Shown here one piece after another: positions 6,948-15,581 of a stretch of 30,911 nt of DNA. The notes under the pieces were generated by a model, which saw only the letters and a program-made list of their open reading frames with translations, searched no databases and had not been told where the DNA came from. The stretch comes from JANOAR01 sp031411235 (lineage in GTDB: Bacteria; Verrucomicrobiota; Verrucomicrobiia; Verrucomicrobiales; Verrucomicrobiaceae), in contig JANOAR010000115.1 in the NCBI GenBank assembly GCA_031411235.1, positions 1 to 30,911 on the forward strand. Direction: 5' to 3'. Every line of letters begins with the position of its first letter. The stretch's first letter is position 1. The translations under genes were made by a program, and so were the position numbers.

Positions 6948-9572
6948 TCAATCCCGCGCCAAGCTTTTCAGATACGCTTCAAGGTCGCGCACTTCATCGT
7001 CGGTGAGCTTGGTCACGAGGCCTTCGGGCATGATGGAGACGGGTAGATGAATGCGGCTGACAATGTCTTCGATCTTGATCTCAAAGGTGTGCCCACCGAG
7101 GTCGATGTAGGTATGGGTGCCGCCGCGCTCCATGAGCTGGAAGGCGTTGCGCGTTTGCCCATCGGTGGTGGTGATGATGAAGGATTCAAACTGTGGGGAG
7201 ACGTTGCGGTTGGGCTGGAGCAGGCTTTCTAGGATGTAGTTAGGGCCATTCGCGCGACCGATAGTGCTGAGGTTGGGGCCAGCGTTATTGCCGATGCTCT
7301 CGACTCGGTGGCAGAGGGCACAGCCGCCGAGTTTGGGCGAAAGGAAGACATTGCGGCCATTCACGAGGTCGGGTTTTCCAGGGAGTTTGGCGAGATACTT
7401 GGGCCAGTCCTCGGGCTTGTTTAGCGGAGGGCGCGGGCCGGTGAAGGTCTGGCCGAGGGCGCGGGCCACGGCCTGTTGGACGACGGGGGATGTGGCGCGT
7501 TTAAGACCTTCGAGTTGGGCTGCGGATAGGCTTTTGCCCTGAATGGCCTGGGCTGCGGCGCGGGCGAGGGTGGGCTCAGCCTCGGCACTCATGATCATCT
7601 CCACCAGGGCAGGCATATCGGCATCCGTGAGGTCGCAGTGCAGCAGCGCCGCGACTCGCACAGGTGGGGCTTCATTGGAGTCAAAGGCGCTTGTGTGTAG
7701 CAGCGGCAAGCGCTCGGGATCACGCAAGGTGCCAAGGTAATGAATGAGCCAAGTCTTGTAGGTTTCGGCTGCCTTTTCGAGCAAGGGGGAAAGGTCTTTG
7801 GCGGTGATATGGCGATCACGATCAGGCAATATTTCCAAGGCAAGTCGTTTGAGCGCTGGGCGTCCTGAGGGCTCCGCAATTTCAGATTTGAGCCGCTTTA
7901 CAAGATCGGCTTCGGTGGCTTTGGGGTTATCGAGCCGAGCCAGGGTGGTCATCGCGGCATAGTAGAGTGGCGCAGTGATGGCGGGGGCTTTCAGCCGCTC
8001 CTCGACGAGGTGTTTGTAGCGGGTGAGTTGATCGTCGGAGATCCACTTCATCGCTAACAGAGCGACCTGTGAATCGGGGTCGGACATAGCGCGATTGATC
8101 AGCGTGTGGGCCACCACGGGCAGCAGTCCGCGCTCTTCCAAGCCTTCAAAGGTAATCGCCTGGCGTGCGGCTAGGAGGAGGCCACAAGTGAGGCGAGGAA
8201 CGGGCCAGGAGATGCTGACGAAGTCGCGCAGTTGCTGCCCCTCGCGAGAGAGCCGGCGAATGGCGGCGGCGTAGAGGTAGGGCTTGGGGTTGAGGAGCCA
8301 TTGTTTGATTTCTGCATCGGTGGGCGTAGGCCCGGTCTGGATCCGCTCTAGCAGGGCCGCATCGCTGCTTTTGGGGTAGGGCTTCAGAGGCGCGGCGGCG
8401 AGCGGGGCAGGGGACTTGGCGGCGATGCGCCAGACGCGTCCTTTGCCATGCAACTCATAGTCGCGGCGTACCCAGTCACTGACAAAGAGTGCCCCATCGC
8501 TAGCAGTTGCGAAGGCCACAGGGCGGAAGTCCTGGCCACCTTCGCAGAGCAGTTTGCGCGTCGCATTAAAGGTGCCGCCCTCGGGCTTCAATGAGTAGCT
8601 CTCGATGCGGTGATCCACCCAGGAAGCGACTAACAATGAGCCATGCCATGCGGTGCTGAGGCCTGCAAAAAGAGGTGTCGCGGGCGGGGCGTAGCAGATC
8701 ACGTCACAGGGGGCTTCGCCCGTGCCTGCAAGCATCGGCAGGGTTCCCGTGAGTTCGCCGTTCCATGAGATGAAGGGGTGTAGCCCACTGCGACCATAAC
8801 GAAATTGATACCCGTAGTCGCCGCCTTCGATGATGTGGTGCAGACGACAGGGCGGGCGCGAGTCAGGATCGTTGTCGGTGCAGAACACATTGCCAAAGGG
8901 ATCGACACAGACGCCGAAGGGATTCCAAAAACCCGTAGCGATGCGGCGCAGACGTTTGCCGTTTTTATCGCACCAGAAGATGTTGCCGCCTTCACCTTGA
9001 TCGCTCAATTTGGTGCTGTCGGTACCTTGCAGGGTGTAGCTGCCGCCGAGGTTCTCGCCCATGCCAAAGTAGAGGTTGCCATTCTTGTCAAAGGCCAAGC
9101 CGCTGAGCCCATTGTGAGGGTAGCGGCTCTCGCTTTCCATCCACACGAGCTTGCGCTCGATCTTGTCCGCACGGCCATCGTTATCGGTATCGCGGAGGCG
9201 CAGGATTTCATTGCGCGTGGACAGGTAAATACTGCCATCGGGATGCGCGGCGATGTCCATCGTCATGTCCGACTCATCGAAGAAAACAGTGCGCAGGTCG
9301 GCCTTGCCATCGCCATCGGTATCTTGCAGGCAGACGATTTGGTCGTGCGATGGCCCTTTCCAGTCCTTGGGGCGGAAGTGGGTGTGGCTCTCGATGATGA
9401 GGAGCCTACCTGCGGCGTCGAACGCCATGCCAATGGGAGTCTGGATGAGTGGCTCGGCAGCGAAGAGTGTGGCCGCGAGTGCGTCATCGTTGACCTTGGG
9501 CGGGACGATGTCTTGAGCGCTAGCTGAGGCGGGGAAGATAAGGACGAGAGAGACCAATAGTGCGCGAAGCAT
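6948..9572 (-). CDS. PVC-type secreted heme-binding protein (membrane-bound dehydrogenase-like)
   Basis: The 874-aa protein starts with a signal peptide (LRALLVSLVLIFPASASAQ) and has three parts. Residues ~25-390 form a beta-propeller-like domain (TPIGMAFDAAGRLLIIESH, DTDGDGKADLRTVF, NGLSGLAFDKNGNLYFGMG) of the family called PVC-type putative membrane-bound dehydrogenase. Residues ~400-700 are helical and HEAT-like. The C-terminus is a c-type cytochrome domain with one CALCH heme site (751-755) and a candidate axial Met in SIMPEG near 848, matching the Pirellula/Verrucomicrobium heme-binding domain. It probably acts in the periplasm or on the cell surface, passing electrons from oxidation of a sugar-like substrate; the substrate is unknown. 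It stands alone, convergent with pdhB. Confidence 0.93.
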   Translation of the reverse strand: MLRALLVSLVLIFPASASAQDIVPPKVNDDALAATLFAAEPLIQTPIGMAFDAAGRLLIIESHTHFRPKDWKGPSHDQIVCLQDTDGDGKADLRTVFFDESDMTMDIAAHPDGSIYLSTRNEILRLRDTDNDGRADKIERKLVWMESESRYPHNGLSGLAFDKNGNLYFGMGENLGGSYTLQGTDSTKLSDQGEGGNIFWCDKNGKRLRRIATGFWNPFGVCVDPFGNVFCTDNDPDSRPPCRLHHIIEGGDYGYQFRYGRSGLHPFISWNGELTGTLPMLAGTGEAPCDVICYAPPATPLFAGLSTAWHGSLLVASWVDHRIESYSLKPEGGTFNATRKLLCEGGQDFRPVAFATASDGALFVSDWVRRDYELHGKGRVWRIAAKSPAPLAAAPLKPYPKSSDAALLERIQTGPTPTDAEIKQWLLNPKPYLYAAAIRRLSREGQQLRDFVSISWPVPRLTCGLLLAARQAITFEGLEERGLLPVVAHTLINRAMSDPDSQVALLAMKWISDDQLTRYKHLVEERLKAPAITAPLYYAAMTTLARLDNPKATEADLVKRLKSEIAEPSGRPALKRLALEILPDRDRHITAKDLSPLLEKAAETYKTWLIHYLGTLRDPERLPLLHTSAFDSNEAPPVRVAALLHCDLTDADMPALVEMIMSAEAEPTLARAAAQAIQGKSLSAAQLEGLKRATSPVVQQAVARALGQTFTGPRPPLNKPEDWPKYLAKLPGKPDLVNGRNVFLSPKLGGCALCHRVESIGNNAGPNLSTIGRANGPNYILESLLQPNRNVSPQFESFIITTTDGQTRNAFQLMERGGTHTYIDLGGHTFEIKIEDIVSRIHLPVSIMPEGLVTKLTDDEVRDLEAYLKSLARD

Positions 9573-9742
9573 AGCGCAAGGTGTAACGGAGAGGCGGCAG
9601 GCGGGGCAAGATTATTCGTGCAGCCATGAGGATGAGCACGAACTCAGGTCAGGCGTTACACAGGAACCAAGCCCAAGCGCGTCCCAAGGAATGGAGCCAA
9701 GGCACCATTGATTCACCATTGTGGGCTCTACCCACGGCATCC

Positions 9743-10138
9743 TCACGCTGCAACGGGATGCGCGGCAATTTGCTGCTCGATACAAGTGAGTAAATTTTGG
9801 AATTTCACGGGCTTGGCCATCATCAGGTGACCACAACGGGGGGAGGTGCCATCGGGGCCCATTTCAGCATTGGAGACGAGGGCGGTGACCATGATGATGG
9901 GGACGGACTTGAGGAGGGGATCCTCATGCAGGCTGGAACTGATGTCGCCTCCGTCCAGGCCGGGCATGACGTAATCGAGGAGGATGAGATCGGGGCGGAA
10001 CTCCCGAGCGGTGGACATCGCATGGCTGGAGCGATTCTCCACGCAGACCACGTACTTGCCAGTGGCGACGAGATTGATTTTAACCATGTCAGTGAGGTTG
10101 CGGTCATCGTCGATGACCAGGATGCGTTTGGTTTTCAT
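9743..10138 (-). CDS. Single-domain response regulator (receiver only)
   Basis: This 131-aa receiver domain has the acidic triad DDD (10-12), the phospho-acceptor D55 in LILLDYVMPG, the switch Thr in VTALVS (T85) and the invariant Lys in MAKPV (K109). It has no output domain, so it must act by phosphotransfer or protein contact. Its ATG overlaps the stop of the upstream REC-kinase gene (ATGA), which implies coupled translation and a partner relationship. A run of eight C lies immediately before the start codon. A -1 slip there would join this receiver in frame to the C-terminus of the kinase, giving the more common hybrid-kinase layout. Confidence 0.93.
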   Translation of the reverse strand: MKTKRILVIDDDRNLTDMVKINLVATGKYVVCVENRSSHAMSTAREFRPDLILLDYVMPGLDGGDISSSLHEDPLLKSVPIIMVTALVSNAEMGPDGTSPRCGHLMMAKPVKFQNLLTCIEQQIAAHPVAA

Positions 10139-11475
10139 AGGGGGGGGTGTAGGGGAGTGAGTAGGCTGATGGCAGCGCTGCGTATTTGTTGTTGTTTATC
10201 GGGAACGGAATGGGCTTTGAGGATAATGCGCACTAGTGTGCCTTTATGCTCAGGCATGTTGGTGACCTGCATTTGGCCACGGTGCAGTTCGACGATGCGC
10301 TTGCAGACGGAGAGGCCGAGTCCTGTGCCTTCACCCGTGGCTTTGGTGGTGAAGAAGGGCTCGAAGATGCGGGTCATGATCTCATCAGGGATGCCAGGGC
10401 CGTGATCGCGGATTTCGATGATGCTGACGGCATCGCCTGTTTTCATGGCATTCATTTCCCGGAGGCCTTCATCGCGAGGGATGTCGGAGGCTTCATCGGA
10501 GTAGGTGCGTATCTCCAAGAGTCCACGATGAGCCATGGCTTGGATGGAGTTCATGATGACGTTGACGAGAACTTGTTCGAGCTTGCTCTGGTCTCCCAGG
10601 GTTTCGGCGAGGCTATTGCTGAGCGCGAGCTTTATGTCGATGTGGCGGCGATCTACTTCATGCTTGAGCATACGTAGAGTTTTGTTCACCAGTTCATTGA
10701 GGTCGCACGGCACCAAGCGAATATCTTCGGTGCGTGAAAAATGCAGCATGTCGTGGATGATGGTGTCGGCACGGGATACGGCATCTTGCATGATGCCGAG
10801 GGTTTGGGTGACATCTTCGCCCGTGTCAGCGCAACGCATGGTGAGGTAGTCGATGCCCATTTGAATGGCCGCGAGAGGATTTTTTACCTCATGGGCGACA
10901 CTGGAGGCTAGGCGTCCCAGGGAATCGATCTTTTCGACCTGCATGAGCTGGGTCTGCATGAGCTTGAGTTCCTCAGTGGTGCGCTGGAGCCTCGCGGTGA
11001 CTTTTTCCAGCTTAACGCGGTAACGCTGGCGCTTCATCGCGTAGATGATGCAGCGCATCAAGACATCGGGCGTTAAAGCGTCCTTGGGCAGGTAATCCTG
11101 AGCCCCTTGTTGAACCAGGTCGATCGCTAGGTCGTGATCGTCGTTACCACTGAGAATGGCGATGGCGATGGAGGGATCCGCAGACCGAATGCGATGAAAG
11201 GTATCTACCCCCTGGGAATCTGGCAGGCAGAGGTCGAGGAGGACGATGTCGAAATCGGCATGTTCCTGGCGATTCATGAGCCGTTGCAAGGCCTCAGCGA
11301 GGGATTTTGCGCGAGTGATGGAGGGCGAAGGATCGAAGCGTGCCTCGCGAAGATGCGCACGCAGCAGTCCGAAGTCGCCTTCGTTGTCTTCGATGCACAA
11401 AATACGGACAGGCAGCCGATGCGTTTGGTCATCGGTGAGCCGGTAGGACTCGGAGGGTGGGTTGCAGGAGTTCAT
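10135..11475 (-). CDS. Histidine kinase with N-terminal receiver domain (REC-HisKA-HATPase)
   Basis: From the start at 11475 this is a 446-aa soluble protein. Residues ~23-148 are a receiver with IEDNEGD and phospho-acceptor D81 in LLDLCLPDS. A helical linker (150-185) leads to a HisKA domain with the phosphorylatable H195 in SSVAHEVKNPL. The HATPase domain follows, with N-box NVIMNSIQAM, DHGPGIPDE, FEPFFTTKATGEGTGLGL. The receiver-first order suggests the kinase is controlled by phosphorylation from another kinase, most simply the PAS kinase upstream. The start at 11475 is preferred over ATG 11493 because GAGGAG lies 6 nt before it; the longer start would overlap the previous gene by 8 nt. 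It overlaps the downstream receiver gene by four bases. Confidence 0.93.
   Translation of the reverse strand: MNSCNPPSESYRLTDDQTHRLPVRILCIEDNEGDFGLLRAHLREARFDPSPSITRAKSLAEALQRLMNRQEHADFDIVLLDLCLPDSQGVDTFHRIRSADPSIAIAILSGNDDHDLAIDLVQQGAQDYLPKDALTPDVLMRCIIYAMKRQRYRVKLEKVTARLQRTTEELKLMQTQLMQVEKIDSLGRLASSVAHEVKNPLAAIQMGIDYLTMRCADTGEDVTQTLGIMQDAVSRADTIIHDMLHFSRTEDIRLVPCDLNELVNKTLRMLKHEVDRRHIDIKLALSNSLAETLGDQSKLEQVLVNVIMNSIQAMAHRGLLEIRTYSDEASDIPRDEGLREMNAMKTGDAVSIIEIRDHGPGIPDEIMTRIFEPFFTTKATGEGTGLGLSVCKRIVELHRGQMQVTNMPEHKGTLVRIILKAHSVPDKQQQIRSAAISLLTPLHPPL
10140..10147 (-). promoter_or_regulatory. C8 homopolymer at kinase/receiver junction, possible slippage site
   Basis: On the coding (minus) strand the kinase ends CTA CAC CCC CCC CTA TGA, and the receiver's ATG begins at the A of the last CTA. 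The receiver is thus in the -1 frame relative to the kinase. A -1 ribosomal slip, or insertion of one C by polymerase slippage, within the C8 run would read His-Pro-Pro-Pro-Met-Lys and fuse the proteins. The sequence is seen directly; use as a slippage site is inference. Confidence 0.35.
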
Positions 11476-11481
11476 GTGGTA

Positions 11482-11487
11482 CTCCTC
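11482..11487 (-). promoter_or_regulatory. Shine-Dalgarno that decides the start of the REC-kinase
   Basis: GAGGAG on the minus strand lies 6 nt before the ATG at 11475. It overlaps the stop codon of the upstream receiver gene, so the two genes are likely translationally coupled. Most genes in this window lack such a clear site. Confidence 0.6.
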
Positions 11488-11935
11488 AGGCATGAGTTAT
11501 TTCAGGTTTTAAAAGAGGTGCGCTCGGCAGTCGGGCCTTACACAACCAGAAATCGACAAGGGAACGGATCATCGCAAAGAACTCCAGCAGGTCTCCGGGC
11601 TTGGCAAGGTAGCCATTGCCTTTGAGGGCATAGACCTCATTCACATCTTCGCGGGAGCGGGAGTTGGAAACGACGATGATGGGGATACTGCACAGCGCGG
11701 GGTTGGACTTGATGTCGCGCAGCACTTCTCTGCCGTGCTTTCGTGGCAGGTTTAAATCGAGCAAAATGACATCGGGCAATGGAACATTTTCATAGCCTGG
11801 GCCACGCCGTAAAAACTCGGTAGCCGCTTCACCGTCGCCAACGACGAAGAGGGCGATTTTTAGCCCTGTCTCGCGCAATGCTTCTTGGGTGAGCATCGCC
11901 TCGGCGGGATCATCTTCTATGAGCAGAATGGTCAT
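11486..11935 (-). CDS. Rcp1-like single-domain response regulator
   Basis: From 11935 this is a 149-aa receiver: ILLIEDDPAEAMLTQEAL with the acidic pair at 8-9, phospho-acceptor D60 in VILLDLNLPRKHG, IIVVSNSRSREDV, and the Lys in GYLAKPGDLLEFF. The loop-rich region before D60 (RRGPGYENVPLPD) and the LNLPRKHGREVL segment are typical of Rcp1, the regulator paired with phytochrome-type kinases such as Cph1. The upstream kinase is of the same Cph1-like HisKA type, though without a phytochrome domain. The start at 11935 is chosen because the receiver fold begins there; an in-frame ATG at 11995 would add 20 unrelated residues. Ten nucleotides separate its stop from the next start. Confidence 0.92.
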   Translation of the reverse strand: MTILLIEDDPAEAMLTQEALRETGLKIALFVVGDGEAATEFLRRGPGYENVPLPDVILLDLNLPRKHGREVLRDIKSNPALCSIPIIVVSNSRSREDVNEVYALKGNGYLAKPGDLLEFFAMIRSLVDFWLCKARLPSAPLLKPEITHA

Positions 11936-12102
11936 AACGAGAAGCGTTTGGGCTTGTTGTCGTCTGTGTGGAACAGAATTCTGCGATCTATCCAATAGGC
12001 CATTGTGATGTGCAACACCTATGTTCCGAAGCTAAGGCTAATTTCTGTAATCTGTGAATTTCGTCGTCAGGTATAGTGATGACTCAGATGTGCTATACAA
12101 AA

Positions 12103-14406
12103 CTAGGTTGCAGCTGATGACTTCTTTGAAACTCGGCTCGGGGGTGCTTTTTTGACGGCGGGTAAAGTAAAGCTGAAGCGTGTGCCTTGCCCGAGTTCTG
12201 AGGTGATGCTGATCTGGCCGCCATGTCGCTCGATAATTTTTTTGCATAGGGCGAGGCCAATACCTGTGCCTTCATATTTATCTCGGGCGTGCAGCCGCTG
12301 GAAAATGATAAACACGCGCTCGAAGTGTTTACTTTCGATGCCGATGCCATTGTCCTGAACGGCGAAGAGCCACATATCGCCTTGCTTGCGCGAGCTGATA
12401 TGGATGCTGGGTTGACGTTCGCTGCGGAATTTTAAAGCATTAGCGATCAGGTTTTGAAACACTTGAACTAATTGGCCTGGGTCGGCCATGACGACGGGCA
12501 GCGGATCGTGCGTGAGGATGGCATCGGCTTCGGTAAGGGCGATTTGAAGATTCTCGCAAGTCTGTCGCAGCACAGCCTCTGTCTCGGTGGGTTGCGGCAC
12601 GCCACCGTGGGTTCCGACTCGGGAAAACTCTAACAAATCGTCGATGAGGGAGCGCAAGCGCAGGGCTCCATCCACCGCGAAGCCGATGTACTGGCGGGCT
12701 TCATCATCGAGCTTGTCCAAGTGCTTGCGCTCCAGCAGTTGCAGGTAGCTGGAGATCATGCGCAGTGGTTCCTTTAAATCGTGCGAGGCGATGTAGGCGA
12801 ACTGCTCCAAGTCTTGATTCGAGCGGCGCAGGTCTGTCTCCACTTTTTTGCGCTGCGTGATGTCATGGACGATGGCAGTCAGGATTCGGTTGCCGCCGAT
12901 ATGAGTCTCACTGATGGCCAGCTCAATGGGAAAGATGCTGCCATCTTTGTGTTGGCCCAGTGCCTCTCTTGGGGAGCCAATGATGCTTATAGTTCCGGCC
13001 ATTGTTTCCAGTGAGTCCTTACTTAGCGCCTCATTCGCGTCGTTTTCTGGCAGCAGGAGGGTCGCACTGCGCCCGAGCACCTCCTCGGGTTGGTAGCCGA
13101 ACATGCGAACAGCAGCGACGTTGAAGGACTCAATATAGAGTCGATCATTCATGGTGACGAAGCCTTCCACGGCGTTGTCCATGATGGCGCTCAGGCGGGT
13201 CTCGCGCTCGATGACTTCAAGTTGGGCCCGCTTCATCTCGGTAATGTCCGTGTGCGATCCCGCCATGCGATACGGAGTGCCATCTTTATCTAGGAACGCC
13301 ATGCCTCGTGCTAGGATCCAGAGGTAGAACCCATCTTTGTGACGAAAGCGAAACTCGATGCTGTAGATGGCATGGGAGCCACTCAGGTAGGTGGTTACGG
13401 CATTCAAGACACGGTCGTGGTCGTCTGGGTGCAGATGGCTCTCGAAAGTGGAGAAGTTATCGATGAGTTCATCCTCTTGGTATCCAATCATGTTCTTCCA
13501 CCGAGGGGAATAAAAGACCTCATTGTTACGCAAATCCCAGTCCCAAATGCCATCATTTGAGCCTAATACGGCATGGGCGAACCGCTCCTCGGCTGCTATT
13601 TTTGCCGCCTCGGCTTTTTTGCGTTCCGTGATGTTTCTGCCGATGCCTAGATAGCCACTGATGTCGCCCTGTTCATTGTGCAAGGCTGTGACCGAGAGCA
13701 TTACCCATAAACGTGTGCCGTCCTTGCGGATATAAGTCCACTCATTCTCATCCACCAGACCTTGTTTGGCTTTGGCGATGAAGGTCTCGAAGCCCACGGG
13801 GACTTCCTGGCCAAGCTCTTGGCTTAGTTCCTGGGCTCTTCGGATGACTTCTTGGGGATCGTGAATGATCGCGGGTGTAACCTTGTCGATGACCTCTGCT
13901 TCGGTGTAACCCAGCTCACGAAGTGCGCTGGCATTGAAGGTTTGGATGATGCCATCAGGGCGGGTGGAGATGATGATGAAGTTGGCACTGTCTAGGATAG
14001 CGCGTTGCAGTTGGCTGGTTTCTAGCAGTCGCTTTTCCAGTTCACGTTTGGCTGTTACATCCCTCGCCGAGGCATAAATAAACTGCCCCTCCATGTCGCT
14101 ATTGGCCTGCCATTGAAGATATTTATAACTGCCGTCGCGACAGAGATAGCGGTTCTCAAACCACACGGTTTTACCACCTTCGCTCAGGCACTGGGCCTCG
14201 CGCTGTGTGTTTGCTATATCATCGGGATGCACCAGGGACAGATAGGGGATGGTCAGCAAATATTCCAAGGTGTAACCCAGGGTCATCTGCCAGGCTGGGT
14301 TGACGCGCTTGAAGTAGCCGTCGAAGCCAGCGATACATAAATTGTCCAATGACGACTCAAAAAAGTGTCGTAACTCGTCCTCGTTGGTTTGGCTGTTCGA
14401 GGTCAT
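12103..14406 (-). CDS. Multi-PAS sensor histidine kinase
   Basis: The 767-aa protein has no transmembrane segment and appears cytosolic. Four PAS/PAC sensor units are visible, at about residues 8-125 (FFESSLDNLCIAGFDGYF), 137-265 (ILDSANFIIIST), 275-395 (HAVLGSNDGIWDWDLRNNEV) and 400-525 (IMDNAVEGFVTMNDRLYIE). A HisKA domain follows with the phospho-accepting H542 in ASHDLKEPL, then HATPase_c from about 640 to 750 (NLIANALKF, VQDNGIGI, EGTGIGLALCKKI). The third unit has the aromatic WDWDL/FYSPRWK signature of the PAS_3 fold. Ligands cannot be read from sequence; no GAF or phytochrome domain is present. It is the first gene of a same-strand cluster with an Rcp1-like receiver 167 nt downstream, its most likely phosphotransfer partner. 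Confidence 0.95.
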   Translation of the reverse strand: MTSNSQTNEDELRHFFESSLDNLCIAGFDGYFKRVNPAWQMTLGYTLEYLLTIPYLSLVHPDDIANTQREAQCLSEGGKTVWFENRYLCRDGSYKYLQWQANSDMEGQFIYASARDVTAKRELEKRLLETSQLQRAILDSANFIIISTRPDGIIQTFNASALRELGYTEAEVIDKVTPAIIHDPQEVIRRAQELSQELGQEVPVGFETFIAKAKQGLVDENEWTYIRKDGTRLWVMLSVTALHNEQGDISGYLGIGRNITERKKAEAAKIAAEERFAHAVLGSNDGIWDWDLRNNEVFYSPRWKNMIGYQEDELIDNFSTFESHLHPDDHDRVLNAVTTYLSGSHAIYSIEFRFRHKDGFYLWILARGMAFLDKDGTPYRMAGSHTDITEMKRAQLEVIERETRLSAIMDNAVEGFVTMNDRLYIESFNVAAVRMFGYQPEEVLGRSATLLLPENDANEALSKDSLETMAGTISIIGSPREALGQHKDGSIFPIELAISETHIGGNRILTAIVHDITQRKKVETDLRRSNQDLEQFAYIASHDLKEPLRMISSYLQLLERKHLDKLDDEARQYIGFAVDGALRLRSLIDDLLEFSRVGTHGGVPQPTETEAVLRQTCENLQIALTEADAILTHDPLPVVMADPGQLVQVFQNLIANALKFRSERQPSIHISSRKQGDMWLFAVQDNGIGIESKHFERVFIIFQRLHARDKYEGTGIGLALCKKIIERHGGQISITSELGQGTRFSFTLPAVKKAPPSRVSKKSSAAT

Positions 14407-14444
14407 AACATGAGTGTGGGGTTGTCCCGCGCTTGATGTTTTTT

Positions 14445-14473
14445 ATCATGCTCTCAATGCACGATAAAGGCAA
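14445..14473 (-). promoter_or_regulatory. Candidate promoter for the PAS kinase cluster
   Basis: On the minus strand TTGCCT (14473-14468) and CATGAT (14450-14445) are separated by 17 nt, about 40 nt before the kinase ATG. Each hexamer matches the sigma-70 consensus at four of six positions. The overlapping CAATGC/GCATTG repeat could also be the end of the upstream transcript. Confidence 0.28.
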
Positions 14474-14489
14474 TCGCATTGATTCACGG

Positions 14490-15506
14490 TCAGCAGACCA
14501 GGGGCTTGAGTCCTGGGAATAGCGGGATGTTCTCCACTAGTCGCACGGTGACGACATCCGCATCATCGGTGGACTCGACGAAGTGCCAGCGCAGGTCGAG
14601 GAGATCGCACTCGCCTGTGGGCAGGCGGCCCAGGCTGAGCTTCATCACCGTGCCGTAGCGATAGGAACGAGTCGCGAGCGGACGATGCCGACAGCAGAAG
14701 TCGCCGAGCGATGTGGCAAGCAGTTTCGTGCGACCACCCACATTGCAGAGCTGTATGGGTTGCGGCGTGTGGCTGTGGTGGCCGATGACGGCTCCCGCTG
14801 TTTGGTCAAGCCATTGCAAACCCCAGTCCACGGTTTCACCTCGTGGATAACATTCCATTTCATGGCCCCAGTGCGGGTAGAATAGATTGAAGCGCGTGGG
14901 ATCGACATACTGTTTCATGTCATCTGCATCGGCGATGAAGTCGCAGGGCATGTTCGTCCATTGACTGCCAGTGATGACGCGTAAGTCGTCACCGACATCA
15001 ACAAAGGGCTGCTCGCATGTGCCAAAAGTTTGGAAGCCAGCGGCTCGAATTTGCTGCGCTGAATCCTGGAATACCGTGAGCCCATAATCAGCGGCATGGT
15101 TGTTGGCGAGGCAGAGAATAAACTTCGATGCAGGGCACAAGCGCTGCAACGCATGGAGCAGTCGTGCGTGATGTCGCTGCTGCTGGCGATGGGTTTTCGC
15201 AGGGGCGATGGGAGCTTCCAGGTTGCCGATGACCACATCGCAGTCAGCGAAGAATTGCACCACAGAGTCCGCTACTTCTAGTTCGCTATCAGCAATGTCC
15301 ATGATGTCGCCCAGCAAGCCCACACGCAGTTGCGGTGTGAGCCCAGGCTGCAACGTCACCTGCTGAGGGCAGGATTCCAATCCAAGGGGATTGCGATTGC
15401 TGGGAAAAAAATGCCGCCAAACCACCCCCAGCCCCTCCCTTACGGAGTAAGGAGACATGCAGTGGTCATGAAGCCAATGCGGCTGGCGTTGTTGCAATCG
15501 GCCCAT
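14490..15506 (-). CDS. CapA-family metallophosphoesterase-like protein
   Basis: The 338-aa protein carries the CapA (PGA_cap) pattern: VGLLGDIMD near residue 63, VIGNLEAPI, LANNHAADYG, a central YPHWGHEMECYP and GHHSHTPQPIQL. In characterised capsule systems CapA supports poly-gamma-glutamate synthesis or export, but most homologues have unknown roles; no capB or capC neighbour is present. No signal peptide is evident at the N-terminus, which is unusual for an envelope role; an alternative ATG at 15458 (MSPYSVREG) does not create one. The gene lies upstream of, and in the same direction as, the PAS kinase cluster, with an 83-nt gap. The fold call is firm; the substrate is unknown. Confidence 0.85.
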   Translation of the reverse strand: MGRLQQRQPHWLHDHCMSPYSVREGLGVVWRHFFPSNRNPLGLESCPQQVTLQPGLTPQLRVGLLGDIMDIADSELEVADSVVQFFADCDVVIGNLEAPIAPAKTHRQQQRHHARLLHALQRLCPASKFILCLANNHAADYGLTVFQDSAQQIRAAGFQTFGTCEQPFVDVGDDLRVITGSQWTNMPCDFIADADDMKQYVDPTRFNLFYPHWGHEMECYPRGETVDWGLQWLDQTAGAVIGHHSHTPQPIQLCNVGGRTKLLATSLGDFCCRHRPLATRSYRYGTVMKLSLGRLPTGECDLLDLRWHFVESTDDADVVTVRLVENIPLFPGLKPLVC

Positions 15507-15581
15507 GCCGCGAGGCTATCGACTTAGCGGCTTGCTGACAAATGTTTAACGGCGCTAGTCGCGCGATTGCTTTGCCTCCCA

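Noticed and set aside
8805..9527. 240-codon plus-strand frame opposite the heme protein
   Set aside because: It is antisense to the strongly supported N-terminal propeller domain and shows no domain of its own.
9612..9836. Short minus-strand frame after the terminal receiver
   Set aside because: It overlaps the receiver gene out of frame and has no recognisable features.
11974..11983. 10-bp palindrome CAGAATTCTG upstream of the Rcp1-like receiver
   Set aside because: A single short palindrome with no second copy or promoter context is likely to be chance.
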